This document shows positions 1-8,593 of a stretch of 64,000 bases of DNA, piece by piece. The translations under genes were made by a program, and so were the position numbers. Positions within the stretch are counted from its first letter, which is position 1. Each line of letters opens with the position of its first letter. The stretch comes from Streptomyces taklimakanensis. GTDB taxonomy: Bacteria; Actinomycetota; Actinomycetes; Streptomycetales; Streptomycetaceae. The DNA lies in assembly GCF_009709575.1 (NCBI RefSeq), contig NZ_WIXO01000001.1, forward strand, positions 3,102,001 to 3,166,000, given 5' to 3'. The notes under the pieces are model-generated. The model worked only from the letters and a program-made list of their open reading frames with translations, searched no databases and was not told the DNA's origin.

Positions 1-1
1 G

Positions 2-571
2 GTCCGGTACGGCACACCGGTCACCATCGTGTGCGGCATGGCGCTGTTGTCGGCCGGCCTGGTGACCGTCGCCCTGCTCGGCGCGGATTCCTACGGGGGG
101 ATGCTGCCGGGCCTGGTGGTGATGGGGGCCGGGATCGCCCTGGCGATGCCCGCCATGGCCAACGCCATCATGTCCGCGATTCCGCCGGAGAGAGCGGGGG
201 TGGGCGCCGGCGTCAACGGCACGCTCGCGGAGTTCGGCAACGGACTGGGCGTCGCCGTCCTGGGCGCGGTCCTCAACGCGCGGTTCACCGCGCTGCTGCC
301 GGCCGTCGTGGCAGGGGCCGGATCGCTGCCGGAGGCGCTGGCCGGCGTCCGCACCGGAGCCGAGCGGGCCGCCGCCCGGGAGGCGTTCGCGGACGGGATC
401 GCCGCCGGTCAGCTCGTCGGCGCGGTGGCCGTGTTCGTCGGTGGTGTGCTCACGGCCGCGCTGCTCCGACGGGCGGAGCGGGCGGGAAGCGCGGGCGAGG
501 TCGTGGGCGGGCAGACCCCGGGGAGCGGGGAGCCCACCGGGCGGAAGGACGGGCATACGGGCGCCGCATAG
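2..571 (+). CDS. MFS drug transporter, C-terminal part (5' end outside window)
   Basis: The reading frame is open from the first bases of the window and ends at TAG 569-571, so the N-terminal part of the gene lies upstream. The visible 189 residues hold hydrophobic segments (LLSAGLVTVALLGA, GLVVMGAGIALAMPAMANAIM, LVGAVAVFVGGVLTAALL) and the late-loop pattern 'IPPERAGVGAGVNGTLAEFGNGLG', which is typical of the C-terminal half of 14-helix DHA2/EmrB-QacA proton-driven multidrug exporters. The tail is charged and cytoplasmic. The TetR-type gene that starts 76 bases downstream on the same strand is its probable regulator and operon partner. The substrate cannot be told from this fragment. Confidence 0.85.
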   Translation, partial: VRYGTPVTIVCGMALLSAGLVTVALLGADSYGGMLPGLVVMGAGIALAMPAMANAIMSAIPPERAGVGAGVNGTLAEFGNGLGVAVLGAVLNARFTALLPAVVAGAGSLPEALAGVRTGAERAAAREAFADGIAAGQLVGAVAVFVGGVLTAALLRRAERAGSAGEVVGGQTPGSGEPTGRKDGHTGAA

Positions 572-646
572 CATCGGGGGTGACGGGCGTGATCCTCGAC
601 GGGAGCCGTTCGCCCGTCCCCCCGAACCACCGAAGGAGAGCCCGCC

Positions 647-1450
647 ATGGCATCCGGCAGCCGCACCGGTCGTCCCCCTCGGACCAGCGTGTGGCTGGAC
701 GACCGGCTCGCGCCCAAGCGGAGGTCGAACGCCGAGCAACCCTCCGGGCTGGACCGGGAGAGGATCACCGCGGCCGCCGTGCGGCTGCTGGACGCCGAGG
801 GGCTGGAGAAGTTCTCCATGCGACGCCTCGCGGCCGAACTGGGCGTCACCGCGATGTCCGTCTACTGGTATGTGGACACCAAGGACGATCTGCTGGAGCT
901 GGCCCTGGATTCCGTGTTCGGGGAGATCGACCTCCCCGTCGACTCCCCGGACGCCGACTGGCGCGACCAGGTGCGGCGCCTGGCCGACGAGTACCGGGGG
1001 CTGATGGTGGGCCACCCCTGGGTGTCCTCGGTGCTCGGCCGGTACCTCAACATCGGCCCTCGGGCCATGGAGTTCGCGGACGCGGCCCGGCGCGTCGTCG
1101 AGCGTGCCGGACTGCCGGCGCCGCGGATCACGGGGGCGCTCTCGGCGCTGTTCCAGTTCGTGTACGGCTTCGGCACCATCGAGGCCAACTGGAACAGTCG
1201 TTGCCGTGAGGCCGGGCTGGGGTCCGACGAGTTCTTCCACCGGGTGTTCGGCAAGGTGCGGGGGCGCGCCGAGTACGCCACCTCGTTGGAGCTGATGGAA
1301 CAGCGGGGCGGCGACACGGTGGACGAGATGCGGCAGCGGGACTTCGACATCGCGCTGGAGTGCCTCATCGCCGGTATCGAGACGATGAGGGAGCGGGGGA
1401 CGGGCGAGGCGGACGCCGCGCCGGACGATCCGTCGGACGGTGCTTCCTGA
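647..1450 (+). CDS. TetR/AcrR-family regulator with tetracycline-repressor-type C-domain
   Basis: The protein has 267 residues. The helix-turn-helix is at about residues 36-82 (RERITAAAVRLLDAEGLEKFSMRRLAAELGV then AMSVYWYVDTKDDLLELA), a clear TetR_N domain. The long C-terminal part (about 100-255) resembles the TetR_C ligand-binding/dimerisation domain. ATG 647 is chosen because GAAGGAG stands at good spacing upstream. A basic N-terminal extension of about 30 residues precedes the HTH. It follows the MFS exporter on the same strand, so it probably represses that exporter until a drug ligand binds. The ligand is unknown. Confidence 0.9.
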   Translation: MASGSRTGRPPRTSVWLDDRLAPKRRSNAEQPSGLDRERITAAAVRLLDAEGLEKFSMRRLAAELGVTAMSVYWYVDTKDDLLELALDSVFGEIDLPVDSPDADWRDQVRRLADEYRGLMVGHPWVSSVLGRYLNIGPRAMEFADAARRVVERAGLPAPRITGALSALFQFVYGFGTIEANWNSRCREAGLGSDEFFHRVFGKVRGRAEYATSLELMEQRGGDTVDEMRQRDFDIALECLIAGIETMRERGTGEADAAPDDPSDGAS

Positions 1451-1514
1451 GCCGACGGTGGTGCTCCGCTGGGCGGAAACCGTTCCTCCGGAGCGGCGTT
1501 CTGTCGTACCGCGA

Positions 1515-1530
1515 TGTTTCCCGTGAAACA
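1515..1530. promoter_or_regulatory. parS: parS-like ParB binding site
   Basis: TGTTTCCCGTGAAACA differs at one base (seventh position, C for A) from the palindromic parS consensus TGTTTCACGTGAAACA bound by ParB. Flanking A 1514 and T 1531 extend the dyad to 18 bp. It lies in the convergent intergenic region between a TetR gene and an MFS gene, where a binding site would not disturb coding. Streptomyces chromosomes carry a cluster of parS sites around oriC, which fits the core genes nearby. Confidence 0.75.
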
Positions 1531-1577
1531 TTCGCCCTCTCGGGGTGGTCCGAGGTAGTGGTGTGCGAACGACGGAG

Positions 1578-1609
1578 ACGGCCCCGGCGGAGGAGTCCAC
1601 CGGGGCCGT
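1578..1609. terminator. Convergent hairpin terminator
   Basis: A 10-bp perfect inverted repeat (ACGGCCCCGG at 1578-1587 and its complement at 1600-1609) has a 12-base loop. It lies between the 3' ends of the TetR gene (+) and the MFS gene (-), so it can serve both. There is no U-tract, as is common in Streptomyces. Confidence 0.6.
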
Positions 1610-1669
1610 CGTGCGACGCGGTCGCAGGCCGGGGAGCCGCAGGGCGGGGAGCCGCAGGGCGGGGAGGAG

Positions 1670-3289
1670 TCAGGACGAGGTCGTCCGTGGGACGTCCGCG
1701 TTCTCCGACGAGGCGTCCAGCGCCGTGCGCAGCGGCACCTCCCGGACGAACAGCACCAACAGCAGCGCCACCACCGCGACCGGAGCGGCGTAGAGGTAGA
1801 TGTCGGCGACACCGTGACCGTACGCGCTCTCCACGACCGTGCGGATCGGGCCGGGGAGCGCCTCCAGATCGGGGATGGCACTGCCGTTGCCGCCGGTCGC
1901 GCCCTCGGAGGGGACGCCCAGCCTCGTCATGCCGTCCGAGACGTAGTCGGTGATGCGCTGGGCGAGCACCGCGCCGAGGACCGAGACGCCGACCGCACCG
2001 CCGAGCGAGCGGAAGAAGGTGAGCACGGAGCTGGCCGCGCCCAACTCGGAGAGGGCCACCTGGTTCTGGGAGGCCAGGACGAGGTTCTGCATCATCATGC
2101 CGATGCCCGTGCCCAACAGCGCCATGAAGACGGCGACGTGCCAGTACGGGGTGTCGTGGCGCATGGTCCCCAGCAGCCCGAGACCGGCGGAGAGCAGGAC
2201 GCCGCCCGAGACCAGCCACACCTTCCAGCGGCCGGTGCGGGTGATGACCAGACCGGAGACGGTGGAGGAGACGAAGAGTCCGCCGATCATCGGGATCGTC
2301 AACACGCCGGACATGGTCGGCGACTCGCCGCGGGCGAGCTGGAAGTACTGGCTGAGGAAGACGGTCGCGCCGAACATCGCGATGCCGACGAAGAGCGAGG
2401 CGAACGAGGTGAGCGTGATGGTGCGGTTGCGGAAGAGGCCGAGCGGGATGATCGGCTCGGCGGCGCGCGACTCGACGAGGACGAAGATCAGGGCGAGGAC
2501 GATCGAAGTGCCGACCATCGTGTACGTCTGCCAGGAGAGCCAGTCGTAGCTGTCCCCGGCCAGCGTGACCCATATCAGCAACAGGGAGACGGAGGCGGTG
2601 ATCAGGAAGGCGCCCGGCCAGTCGACCTTCACGCCCTCGCGCTTCACCACCGGCAGGTGCAGCGTCTTCTGGAGCACGACCAGGGCGAGGACGGCGAACG
2701 GTACGCCCACGTAGAAGCACCAGCGCCAGCCGAGCCAGGAGGTGTCGGTGATCACACCGCCGAGCAGCGGACCACCCACCGTGGCGACGGCGAAGGTGGC
2801 GCCCAGGTAGCCGCTGTACCGGCCGCGCTCGCGCGGGGGGATCATCGCGGCGATGATGATCTGGGAGAGGGCGGCCAGACCGCCCGCGCCCAGGCCCTGT
2901 ACGGCTCGGAAGGCGATCAGCGTGCCGGTGTCCTGCGCCAGTCCGGCTCCGGCGGAGGCCAGAACGAAGGTCACCAGCGCCAACTGCACCAGCAGCTTCT
3001 TGCTGAACAGATCGGCGAGCTTGCCCCACAGCGGGGTGGAGGCGGTCATGGTCAGCAGCGCCGCCGTCACCACCCAGGTGTAGGCGCTCTGGCCGCCGCC
3101 CAGGTCCGAGATGATCTGGGGCAGGGCGTTGGAGACGACGGTCGAGGACAGGATCGAGACGAACATGCCGAGCAGCAGCCCGGACAGCGCCTCCATGATC
3201 TGCCGGTGCGACATGATCGCCGATTCGGCACCCTGCTCGGCACGGGGGGCGTCGTCCCGCCGTGCCTTCGGTTGTATGGACGTGGCCAT
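1670..3289 (-). CDS. DHA2-type MFS multidrug exporter (14 TM)
   Basis: The protein has 539 residues. After a short polar N-terminus (MATSIQPKARRDD...), hydrophobic helices run the full length, with MFS hallmarks: 'GLLLGMFVSILSSTVVSNALPQIISDLGG' in TM1, 'WGKLADLFSKK' (motif A), 'RAVQGLGAGGLAALSQIIIAAMIPPRERGRYSGYLGA' (motif B/C region). This is the EmrB/QacA layout. ATG 3289 is preceded by AAGGAG at seven to eight bases; longer readings upstream are arginine-rich noise. It is transcribed away from the MarR gene just upstream on the same strand (203-base gap), which probably controls it. Predicted to export toxic hydrophobic compounds; the substrate is unknown. Confidence 0.9.
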   Translation of the reverse strand: MATSIQPKARRDDAPRAEQGAESAIMSHRQIMEALSGLLLGMFVSILSSTVVSNALPQIISDLGGGQSAYTWVVTAALLTMTASTPLWGKLADLFSKKLLVQLALVTFVLASAGAGLAQDTGTLIAFRAVQGLGAGGLAALSQIIIAAMIPPRERGRYSGYLGATFAVATVGGPLLGGVITDTSWLGWRWCFYVGVPFAVLALVVLQKTLHLPVVKREGVKVDWPGAFLITASVSLLLIWVTLAGDSYDWLSWQTYTMVGTSIVLALIFVLVESRAAEPIIPLGLFRNRTITLTSFASLFVGIAMFGATVFLSQYFQLARGESPTMSGVLTIPMIGGLFVSSTVSGLVITRTGRWKVWLVSGGVLLSAGLGLLGTMRHDTPYWHVAVFMALLGTGIGMMMQNLVLASQNQVALSELGAASSVLTFFRSLGGAVGVSVLGAVLAQRITDYVSDGMTRLGVPSEGATGGNGSAIPDLEALPGPIRTVVESAYGHGVADIYLYAAPVAVVALLLVLFVREVPLRTALDASSENADVPRTTSS

Positions 3290-3492
3290 GCGCTCCTTGC
3301 CTTCTGTCTCTTTCCGGGTCGTCGAGTCGTGCCGGTGACCGGGCCCGGCCGTGCTGTGCCGGCCGCGCCCGACGGATCGGCGCGGCGGATCGGGCCGTAC
3401 CGGTCGATCACGGGCGGGCCGTGTGCTCCGTGGTGCTCCGCGCGGCGGGCCGCGCGACGGGCGCGTGCCGGTGCCGGCGGTGTTCCGCCCGC

Positions 3493-4047
3493 TCAGCCGT
3501 CGGTGGTGGCGGGGCGGGGGGCCGCGGGGTGCGGGGGAACGCCCCGGGCGCCTCTGGTGGTGCGGCGGCAGTCGCAGTCCTCGAAGCCCGTCCGCAGCCG
3601 GGACAGCAGTTCGGCCAGGCGGCCGACGTCCTCGGCGGACCAGTCCGCGAGGTGGTGGGCGAGCGTCCGGCTGACGCACGCGTGCATCTCGGTCAGCACT
3701 CCCTCGCCGCTTCCGGTCAGCCGCAGCAGGCGGACCCGGCCGTCGAGGGGGTCGGGGCGCCGGTCGATCCAGCCGTGCTCGACGGCGTGCGCGACATGGC
3801 GACTGGCGACGGACACGTCGATGCCCATCAGGTCGGCGAGCCGGGTCATCCGCATCTCACCGTGGCGCCGCAGGAGGGCCAGCACGGACGCCGACGGGGG
3901 CGGGCAGTCGTGCGGCAGGTTGCGGGCCAGTTCACGACGGACGGTGCCGACGAGACCGATCTCCCGGGCCAGCTCCCCGTGGGAGGCGGCCGCGGACGGC
4001 GCCGAAGCGCCGGTGGGTGTGGTGGGCGGGGACGCGGACGTCGTCAT
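3493..4047 (-). CDS. MarR-family transcriptional regulator
   Basis: The protein has 184 residues. The winged helix-turn-helix spans about residues 45-115: 'PPSASVLALLRRHGEMRMTRLADLMGIDVSVASRHVAHAVEHGWIDRRPDPLDGRVRLLRLTGSG', with the DPLDGR wing typical of MarR. The ATG at 4047 has GGAGG upstream; a longer reading to 4158 would run through the operator-like repeats and is rejected. The C-terminus has an unusual 'DCDCRR' tail. It lies immediately upstream of the MFS exporter gene on the same strand, so repression of that exporter and of itself is likely. Confidence 0.88.
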   Translation of the reverse strand: MTTSASPPTTPTGASAPSAAASHGELAREIGLVGTVRRELARNLPHDCPPPSASVLALLRRHGEMRMTRLADLMGIDVSVASRHVAHAVEHGWIDRRPDPLDGRVRLLRLTGSGEGVLTEMHACVSRTLAHHLADWSAEDVGRLAELLSRLRTGFEDCDCRRTTRGARGVPPHPAAPRPATTDG

Positions 4048-4079
4048 CGGTGCCTCCTCCCCGTACGGCCGCAGAGATT

Positions 4080-4122
4080 GTTGCTTAGGGCAACCATATG
4101 TTTTGTTGGTGGTCCCAAGCAA
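4080..4122. promoter_or_regulatory. Candidate MarR operator pair
   Basis: GTTGCTTAGGGCAAC (4080-4094) is a perfect 5-bp dyad with a 5-base centre. A second dyad, TTGG-N5-CCAA, lies at 4106-4118. TTGCTT also occurs at 4081-4086 and, inverted, at 4117-4122, so the whole block is symmetric. It sits 33-75 bases upstream of the MarR start in AT-richer DNA, the expected place for autorepression. Confidence 0.5.
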
Positions 4123-4262
4123 ATGAAATCGGACGTGACGGGGCAAACAGTTCGTCAAGGTTGGGTGTACCGCTCACCAAGTACGGGTGGCTCCCGCACG
4201 GGGCGGTTGGACGACCCGGGCGAGGTGACCGGCTACCGCCGAGTTCGCTAGGGTCCTGAGGC

Positions 4263-4469
4263 ATGGCTCACAACCCCCATGCACCCCAGGGCCCGGCGGG
4301 CAACCACGACCCGGCCGGAAGCACCCAGATGTTCCGCGCGTTCGTCGACGAGGAGGGGCCGCGCCCGCCCGCGGCCACTCCCTCCTCCGGGCCGCGGGTC
4401 GGTCTGATCGTCGGGATCGTCGTCGCCGTCGCGGCCATCGCCGCGGTCGTCTGGTTCGCCCTCTCCTGA
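4263..4469 (+). CDS. Small single-pass membrane protein
   Basis: The protein has 68 residues. A polar, proline-rich N-terminal half (to about residue 43) is followed by one transmembrane helix, VGLIVGIVVAVAAIAAVVWFAL, at the extreme C-terminus, so a tail-anchored or N-in topology is likely. ATG 4263 has only a weak GAGG. It is convergent with the sigma factor gene to its right. The family is seen as a conserved hypothetical in streptomycetes; I know of no function. Confidence 0.7.
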   Translation: MAHNPHAPQGPAGNHDPAGSTQMFRAFVDEEGPRPPAATPSSGPRVGLIVGIVVAVAAIAAVVWFALS

Positions 4470-4559
4470 GCGGACCGCCGACCCGTCGGCGTCCGTCGCC
4501 CCATCCGTCACCGTCCCCGGCCGGGCTTCTCGGAAGGGGACGGAACGGCCCGGGAACGG

Positions 4560-4601
4560 GGACAGCCGCCGGACGACGTCCTGTCCGTCCTGCGGCTGTC
4601 C
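4560..4601. terminator. Bidirectional hairpin terminator
   Basis: GGACAGCCGC (4560-4569) pairs perfectly with GCGGCTGTCC (4592-4601); the loop contains a smaller GGAC/GTCC dyad. It lies between the convergent small membrane protein gene and the sigN-like gene. Confidence 0.55.
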
Positions 4602-4678
4602 ACCCGTATGAGCGCGGCCGTGCGCGTACGGCTCGCGCATGTGCGCGACGGCGGTTCTCCTCCTTCCGCCGTGCCCCG

Positions 4679-5530
4679 TCACTCCTCGGCGATCAGACCC
4701 TCCCGGAGCTGCGCGAGCGTACGCGTCAGCAGCCGTGAGACGTGCATCTGCGAGATGCCGACGCGCTCGCCGATCTGCGACTGCGTCATGTTCGCGAAGA
4801 AGCGCAGCATGATGATCTGCCGTTCGCGCGGCGGCAGTTTGGCCAGCAGCGGCTTGAGCGACTCGCGGTACTCCACGCCCTCCAGCGCGCTGTCCTCGTA
4901 CCCCAGGCGGTCCGCGAGGGACCCCTCGCCGCCCTCCTCCTCGGGAGCCGGGGAGTCCAGGGAGCTGGCCGTGTAGGCGTTGCCCACGGCGAGCCCGTCC
5001 ACCACGTCCTCCTCGGACACCCCGAGCGCGCCGGCCAGCTCGGCCACCGTCGGGGAGCGGTCGAGCTTCTGTGAGAGTTCGTCGCCGGCCTTGGTGAGCG
5101 CCAGGCGCAGCTCCTGGAGGCGGCGGGGGACGCGCACGGACCAGGAGGTGTCGCGGAAGAAGCGCTTGATCTCGCCGACGACCGTCGGCATCGCGAACGT
5201 CGGGAACTCCACGCCGCGTTCGCAGTCGAAGCGGTCGATGGCCTTGATCAGGCCGATGGTGCCGACCTGGACGATGTCCTCCATCGGCTCGTTGCGGCTG
5301 CGGAAGCGGGCCGCCGCGTACCGCACGAGCGGGAGGTTGAGTTCGATGAGGGTGTCGCGTACGTAGGCGCGTTCGGGGCTGTCCGCGTCGAGCGCGGCCA
5401 GCCGCTGGAAGAGGGAGCGGGAGAGGGTGCGGGTGTCGATGGTGTCGCAGTCGGCGGGAACGTACGGTGCTTCGTCGATCTTCTGCTCGGTCTCGACGAG
5501 CACCTTCGAGCTGCCCAGTTCTACGGACAT
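4679..5530 (-). CDS. sigN: RNA polymerase sigma factor, SigB/SigF/SigG type (sigN-like)
   Basis: The protein has 283 residues. Region 2 (about 60-130) has '[67 protein letters not shown]', the SigF-type core-binding and -10 recognition region. Region 3 follows. Region 4 (about 225-275) ends with '[45 protein letters not shown]'. ATG 5530 has AAGGGGG upstream. It lies 202 bases downstream of a paralogous sigma gene on the same strand. This tandem matches the S. coelicolor sigF-sigN locus, so the symbol is given from context. No anti-sigma gene is adjacent. Confidence 0.85.
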   Translation of the reverse strand: MSVELGSSKVLVETEQKIDEAPYVPADCDTIDTRTLSRSLFQRLAALDADSPERAYVRDTLIELNLPLVRYAAARFRSRNEPMEDIVQVGTIGLIKAIDRFDCERGVEFPTFAMPTVVGEIKRFFRDTSWSVRVPRRLQELRLALTKAGDELSQKLDRSPTVAELAGALGVSEEDVVDGLAVGNAYTASSLDSPAPEEEGGEGSLADRLGYEDSALEGVEYRESLKPLLAKLPPRERQIIMLRFFANMTQSQIGERVGISQMHVSRLLTRTLAQLREGLIAEE

Positions 5531-5732
5531 GCCACCCCCTTGAGGTCGCGGACGGGTCGCGGCGGCACCCTCGGACGCGAGGGAGGCACCTCTCGGTGGA
5601 TACCGGCGGCGCCGTCGCGGCAAACGCAGTTCTTGCAGAATGTCACAAGAGGGCAACACGACGTAGCCCCTTGTCGACAAAACTGCACTGCTGGGGACGG
5701 GGATGCGTCCGAACGTGTGTCACCCCCGAGGA

Positions 5733-6587
5733 TTACGCGTCGAGGGGATTTGCGGCACGCAGACGGGCGAAGCTCCGCGACAGCAGTCGGGACACGTGCA
5801 TCTGCGAGACGCCCAACTCGGCGCTGATCTGCGACTGCGTCAGGTTCCGGTAGTACCGCAGCAACAGGATGCGCTGCTCGCGCTCGGGGAGCTGGACGAG
5901 CAGGTGCCGCACGAGGTCGCGGTGCTCCACGCCGTCCAGCGCCGGATCCTCGTAGCCGAGCCGGTCGATGAGTCCGGGCAGACCGTCCTCGCGCTCCTGG
6001 GCAGCCTCCAGGGAGGTGGCCCGGTAGGCGCGGCCGGCCTCCAGGCAGGCGAGGACGTCCTCCTCGCTGATCCGCAGCCGCTCGGCGATCTCGGCGGTGC
6101 TGGGGGAGCGGCCGTGCAGCACCGTCAGGTCCTCCGTCGCACCGCTGACCTGCACCCACAGCTCGTGCAACCGTCTGGGCACGTGCACGGTGCGGACGTT
6201 GTCGCGGAAGTAGCGCCGGATCTCGCCGATGATCGTGGGCATGGCGAACGTCGGGAACTGGACGCCGCGGGTGGGGTCGAAGCGGTCGATGGCGTTGATC
6301 AGGCCGATGGTGCCGACCTGGACGATGTCCTCCATCGGCTCGTTGCGGCTGCGGAAGCGGGCGGCGACGTAGCGGACCAGGGGGATGTTGGCCTCGATGA
6401 GGGCACCGCGGACCCGCTCGTGCTCGGGGCTGCCGGACTCCAGGCCGGAGAGCCTCTCGAAGAGGACCTGCGTCAGGGCGCGGGTCTCGGCGCTCCGACG
6501 GCTGGGGGCCGACCCGGTCGAAGTCCGGGGAAGGGTCTGCGTGGCCGCCACCGTTCGTCCAACCCCTTCAGTTGACTCATCCGGCAA
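5733..6587 (-). CDS. sigF: RNA polymerase sigma factor, SigB/SigF/SigG type (sigF-like, sporulation)
   Basis: The protein has up to 284 residues and is close to its downstream neighbour: region 2 '[55 protein letters not shown]', region 4 '[37 protein letters not shown]'. The long reading starts at TTG 6585-6587 without a ribosome site. GTG at 6549-6551 has GAAGGGG about 10 bases upstream and is a good alternative start, giving 272 residues. SigF of S. coelicolor is needed for spore maturation; the same role is inferred here from locus layout. The upstream gap is rich in dyads. Confidence 0.85.
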   Translation of the reverse strand: MPDESTEGVGRTVAATQTLPRTSTGSAPSRRSAETRALTQVLFERLSGLESGSPEHERVRGALIEANIPLVRYVAARFRSRNEPMEDIVQVGTIGLINAIDRFDPTRGVQFPTFAMPTIIGEIRRYFRDNVRTVHVPRRLHELWVQVSGATEDLTVLHGRSPSTAEIAERLRISEEDVLACLEAGRAYRATSLEAAQEREDGLPGLIDRLGYEDPALDGVEHRDLVRHLLVQLPEREQRILLLRYYRNLTQSQISAELGVSQMHVSRLLSRSFARLRAANPLDA

Positions 6588-6613
6588 AAGCGGTCATAGC
6601 ATCACAAGTCATA

Positions 6614-6636
6614 TGCACTGTGTGCAAGCACCGTGC
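6614..6636. promoter_or_regulatory. Dyad repeats upstream of sigF-like gene
   Basis: TGCACTGTGTGCA (6614-6626, perfect 5-bp arms) is followed directly by GCACCGTGC (6628-6636). Both lie within 65 bases of the long sigF start, in a locally AT-richer stretch. They could be a developmental regulator site; which protein binds is unknown. Confidence 0.35.
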
Positions 6637-6749
6637 AACTCCGTGTTTTTGTGGTTGCGCGCACGGCCGACCCCCGTCCGGGGCAGTCGGGCGGCGACCG
6701 GTCGCACGGGCCGACGGAGCGCGGCACGGCCTTTCGAGGGTGAGGGGGC

Positions 6750-6911
6750 TCAGTTGACCAGTTCGGTCATGAAGGTGCCGACGCCCTTCGCGGCGTTCGA
6801 TATGCCCTCGAAGCCCACGCCGACCAGTTCGGCGGAGCGGTCCGGGGAGGTGATGATCGTGTACAGGAGGAACACGAGGAGTGCGTAGAGCCCTACCTTC
6901 TTCGCGTCCAC
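6750..6911 (-). CDS. Small conserved membrane protein
   Basis: The protein has 53 residues: VDAKKVGLYALLVFLLYTIITS forms an N-terminal membrane helix, then a short amphipathic part rich in Gly/Ala (GVGFEGISNAAKGVGTFMTEL). GTG 6911 is chosen because AGGA lies five bases upstream; an ATG at 6935 with poorer spacing would add eight residues. It lies between tRNA-Ser and sigF on the same strand. The function is unknown. Confidence 0.65.
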   Translation of the reverse strand: MDAKKVGLYALLVFLLYTIITSPDRSAELVGVGFEGISNAAKGVGTFMTELVN

Positions 6912-7089
6912 AGTCGTCCTGCCTCTCCCGAACATCCCCGAGTGTCCCCGAACACAAGACCCGCTCAGGCGGTCGCGAGAGTCTAAACCGGCGCCGCCCC
7001 GCAGTCCCAGTGGTCCGGCGGCGCGGGCCGCGGCGGAGGGGGACGACCCCCTCCCGGGGCCCGGACACGACATGTCCACCGCGACACGA

Positions 7090-7123
7090 CGAAGGGCCCC
7101 CTCGGAAGCGAGGAGGCCCTTCG
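7090..7123 (-). terminator. Terminator downstream of tRNA-Ser(CGA)
   Basis: The hairpin has stem CGAAGGGCC paired with GGCCCTTCG, plus an inner CCTCG/CGAGG helix around a gaag loop. It starts eight bases past the tRNA 3' end in the tRNA's direction. Confidence 0.75.
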
Positions 7124-7130
7124 ACCACAG

Positions 7131-7217
7131 CGGTAGCGGTGGGATTTGAACCCACGGTGGAGTTGCCCCCACACTCGCTTTCGAGGCGAGCTCCTTCGGC
7201 CGCTCGGACACGCTACC
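7131..7217 (-). tRNA. tRNA-Ser (anticodon CGA)
   Basis: The full cloverleaf is readable on the minus strand: acceptor GGTAGCG (7211-7217) pairs with CGCTACC (7132-7138), discriminator G at 7131. The anticodon stem CTCGC/GCGAG encloses loop CTCGAAA, giving CGA. A long variable arm (class II, as expected for serine) and GTGGG-TTCAAAT-CCCAC T-arm follow. CCA is not encoded. It decodes UCG. Confidence 0.95.
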
Positions 7218-7227
7218 GAGGGAGAGC

Positions 7228-7797
7228 TTAGCCCACGGGTGGGCGTGGTCCGAAATCGGTGTCCGCACGGGTGTCCCGACGGCCGCCGGAGCCCCGGCCC
7301 GAACCGCGGAAGAACTCGGTCAGCAGCGCGGCGCACTCCCGTTCGAGCACCCCGGAGACCACCTCCGGACGGTGGTTGAGCCTGCGGTCCCGCACGACGT
7401 CCCACAGCGAGCCGACCGCGCCGGCCTTCTCGTCGGCCGCTCCGTAGACCACCCGGTCCACCCGGGACAGCACGATCGCGCCGGCGCACATCGTGCACGG
7501 CTCCAACGTCACCACCAGGGTGCAGCCGGAGAGTCGCCACGCGCCGAGCGCGCGGGCGGCCTCGCGGAGCGCCAGGACCTCGGCGTGCGCCGTGGGGTCG
7601 CCGGTGGCCTCGCGCTCGTTCCGGCCGCGGCCGAGCACCTCGCCGCGCGGGCCCAGGACGACCGCGCCGACGGGGACGTCGCCGGTCTCGGGGGCCCGCG
7701 CGGCCTCCTCCAGGGCACGGCGCACGGCGGGCCGCCACGGGTCGCGCAGGGGGTCGGCCGGGGCGGCCGTCGGATCGGACGGTGGCGGGACGTTCAT
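7228..7797 (-). CDS. tadA: tRNA-specific adenosine deaminase TadA
   Basis: The protein has 189 residues. The deaminase zinc site is visible: '[13 protein letters not shown]' (H-A-E, with the proton-shuttling Glu) and '[17 protein letters not shown]' (PCxxC). This is the cytidine-deaminase fold that converts A34 to inosine in tRNA-Arg(ACG). ATG 7797 places the deaminase core at residue 12 onward; the longer reading upstream is low-complexity. The C-terminal Gly/Arg tail is dispensable-looking. It lies just downstream of the gene for its usual actinobacterial partner protein (7934-8464) and ahead of tRNA-Ser on the same strand. Confidence 0.92.
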   Translation of the reverse strand: MNVPPPSDPTAAPADPLRDPWRPAVRRALEEAARAPETGDVPVGAVVLGPRGEVLGRGRNEREATGDPTAHAEVLALREAARALGAWRLSGCTLVVTLEPCTMCAGAIVLSRVDRVVYGAADEKAGAVGSLWDVVRDRRLNHRPEVVSGVLERECAALLTEFFRGSGRGSGGRRDTRADTDFGPRPPVG

Positions 7798-7933
7798 GGC
7801 ACCAGTGTCCCGCCCGCGCCACCGACCGCCGCGAGGGCTCCCCGCCCTCGTGGCGGTCGCGTCACGGTCCGGCCGTTCGACCGGGCGCCGAACGGCCCGT
7901 GCTCCCCGGACGGCCCCCACGGGCCCACGGCCC

Positions 7934-8464
7934 CTACCGGACGGCCTCCAGCATGTCCGTGCAGCCGAGCGCGTCGGCGATCTCGCCCAGCGCGTCCTGC
8001 GGGGTCAGCGAGAGGAGCACCCTCCCCTCCACGCCGAAGTCGGCCAGCAGGTCGGTGTCGCCCACCGGCCCCGCCGGGACCGAGCCGACACCGCCCTCGT
8101 CGTCCTCCTCGTTCCGCGGAGGCTCGCCGTCCTCGGTGCCGTCGAGGTCGACGAGCAGGTCGAGGTCGTCCCGCTCGTCCGGCTCACGGCCGAGGAGTTC
8201 GTCGGTGAGCAGGATCTCCCCGTACGAGCTGCGCGCGGCCGCGGCCGCGTCCGACACGAAGATGCGAGGGTCGTCCTCGCCCTCGACCCGGACGACGCCG
8301 AACCACGCGCCCTCCTGTTCGATGCAGACCAGGACCGGCTCGTCGTCCTCAGTGGCCTCCCGGGCCAGGTCGGCGAGATCGGCCAGCGTCTCGACCTCGT
8401 CGAGTTCCGTGTCGCTCGCTTCCCACCCGTCTTCGGTGCGCGCGAGCAGTGCGGCGAAGTACAC
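7934..8464 (-). CDS. tRNA adenosine deaminase-associated protein
   Basis: The protein has 176 residues, is very acidic, and starts at GTG 8464 with GGGAG upstream ([36 protein letters not shown]). It has an alpha/beta core in two parts separated by an Asp/Glu-rich linker (about 95-125) and ends in '[11 protein letters not shown]'. It matches the actinobacterial family annotated as putative tadA-associated protein, which is defined mainly by position next to tadA, as here. The biochemical role is not established. Confidence 0.8.
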   Translation of the reverse strand: MYFAALLARTEDGWEASDTELDEVETLADLADLAREATEDDEPVLVCIEQEGAWFGVVRVEGEDDPRIFVSDAAAAARSSYGEILLTDELLGREPDERDDLDLLVDLDGTEDGEPPRNEEDDEGGVGSVPAGPVGDTDLLADFGVEGRVLLSLTPQDALGEIADALGCTDMLEAVR

Positions 8465-8593
8465 CGTGACTCTCCCACTGGTTTCAGGTGCCCGAGTGCT
8501 GACGGGACCGCGCCCCGCCCAATCGGAATCGTGGCAGAAACCGGCGCCTCACGAGAGGTCTTCGGGCTGTGCGTCGCGCGGGTGTTGCGCGGT

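Noticed and set aside
1814..4126. Very long plus-strand open frame (770 codons)
   Set aside because: It is antisense to the MFS and MarR genes, rich in Gly/Asp/Gln/Arg noise, and is explained by high GC third positions of the real genes.
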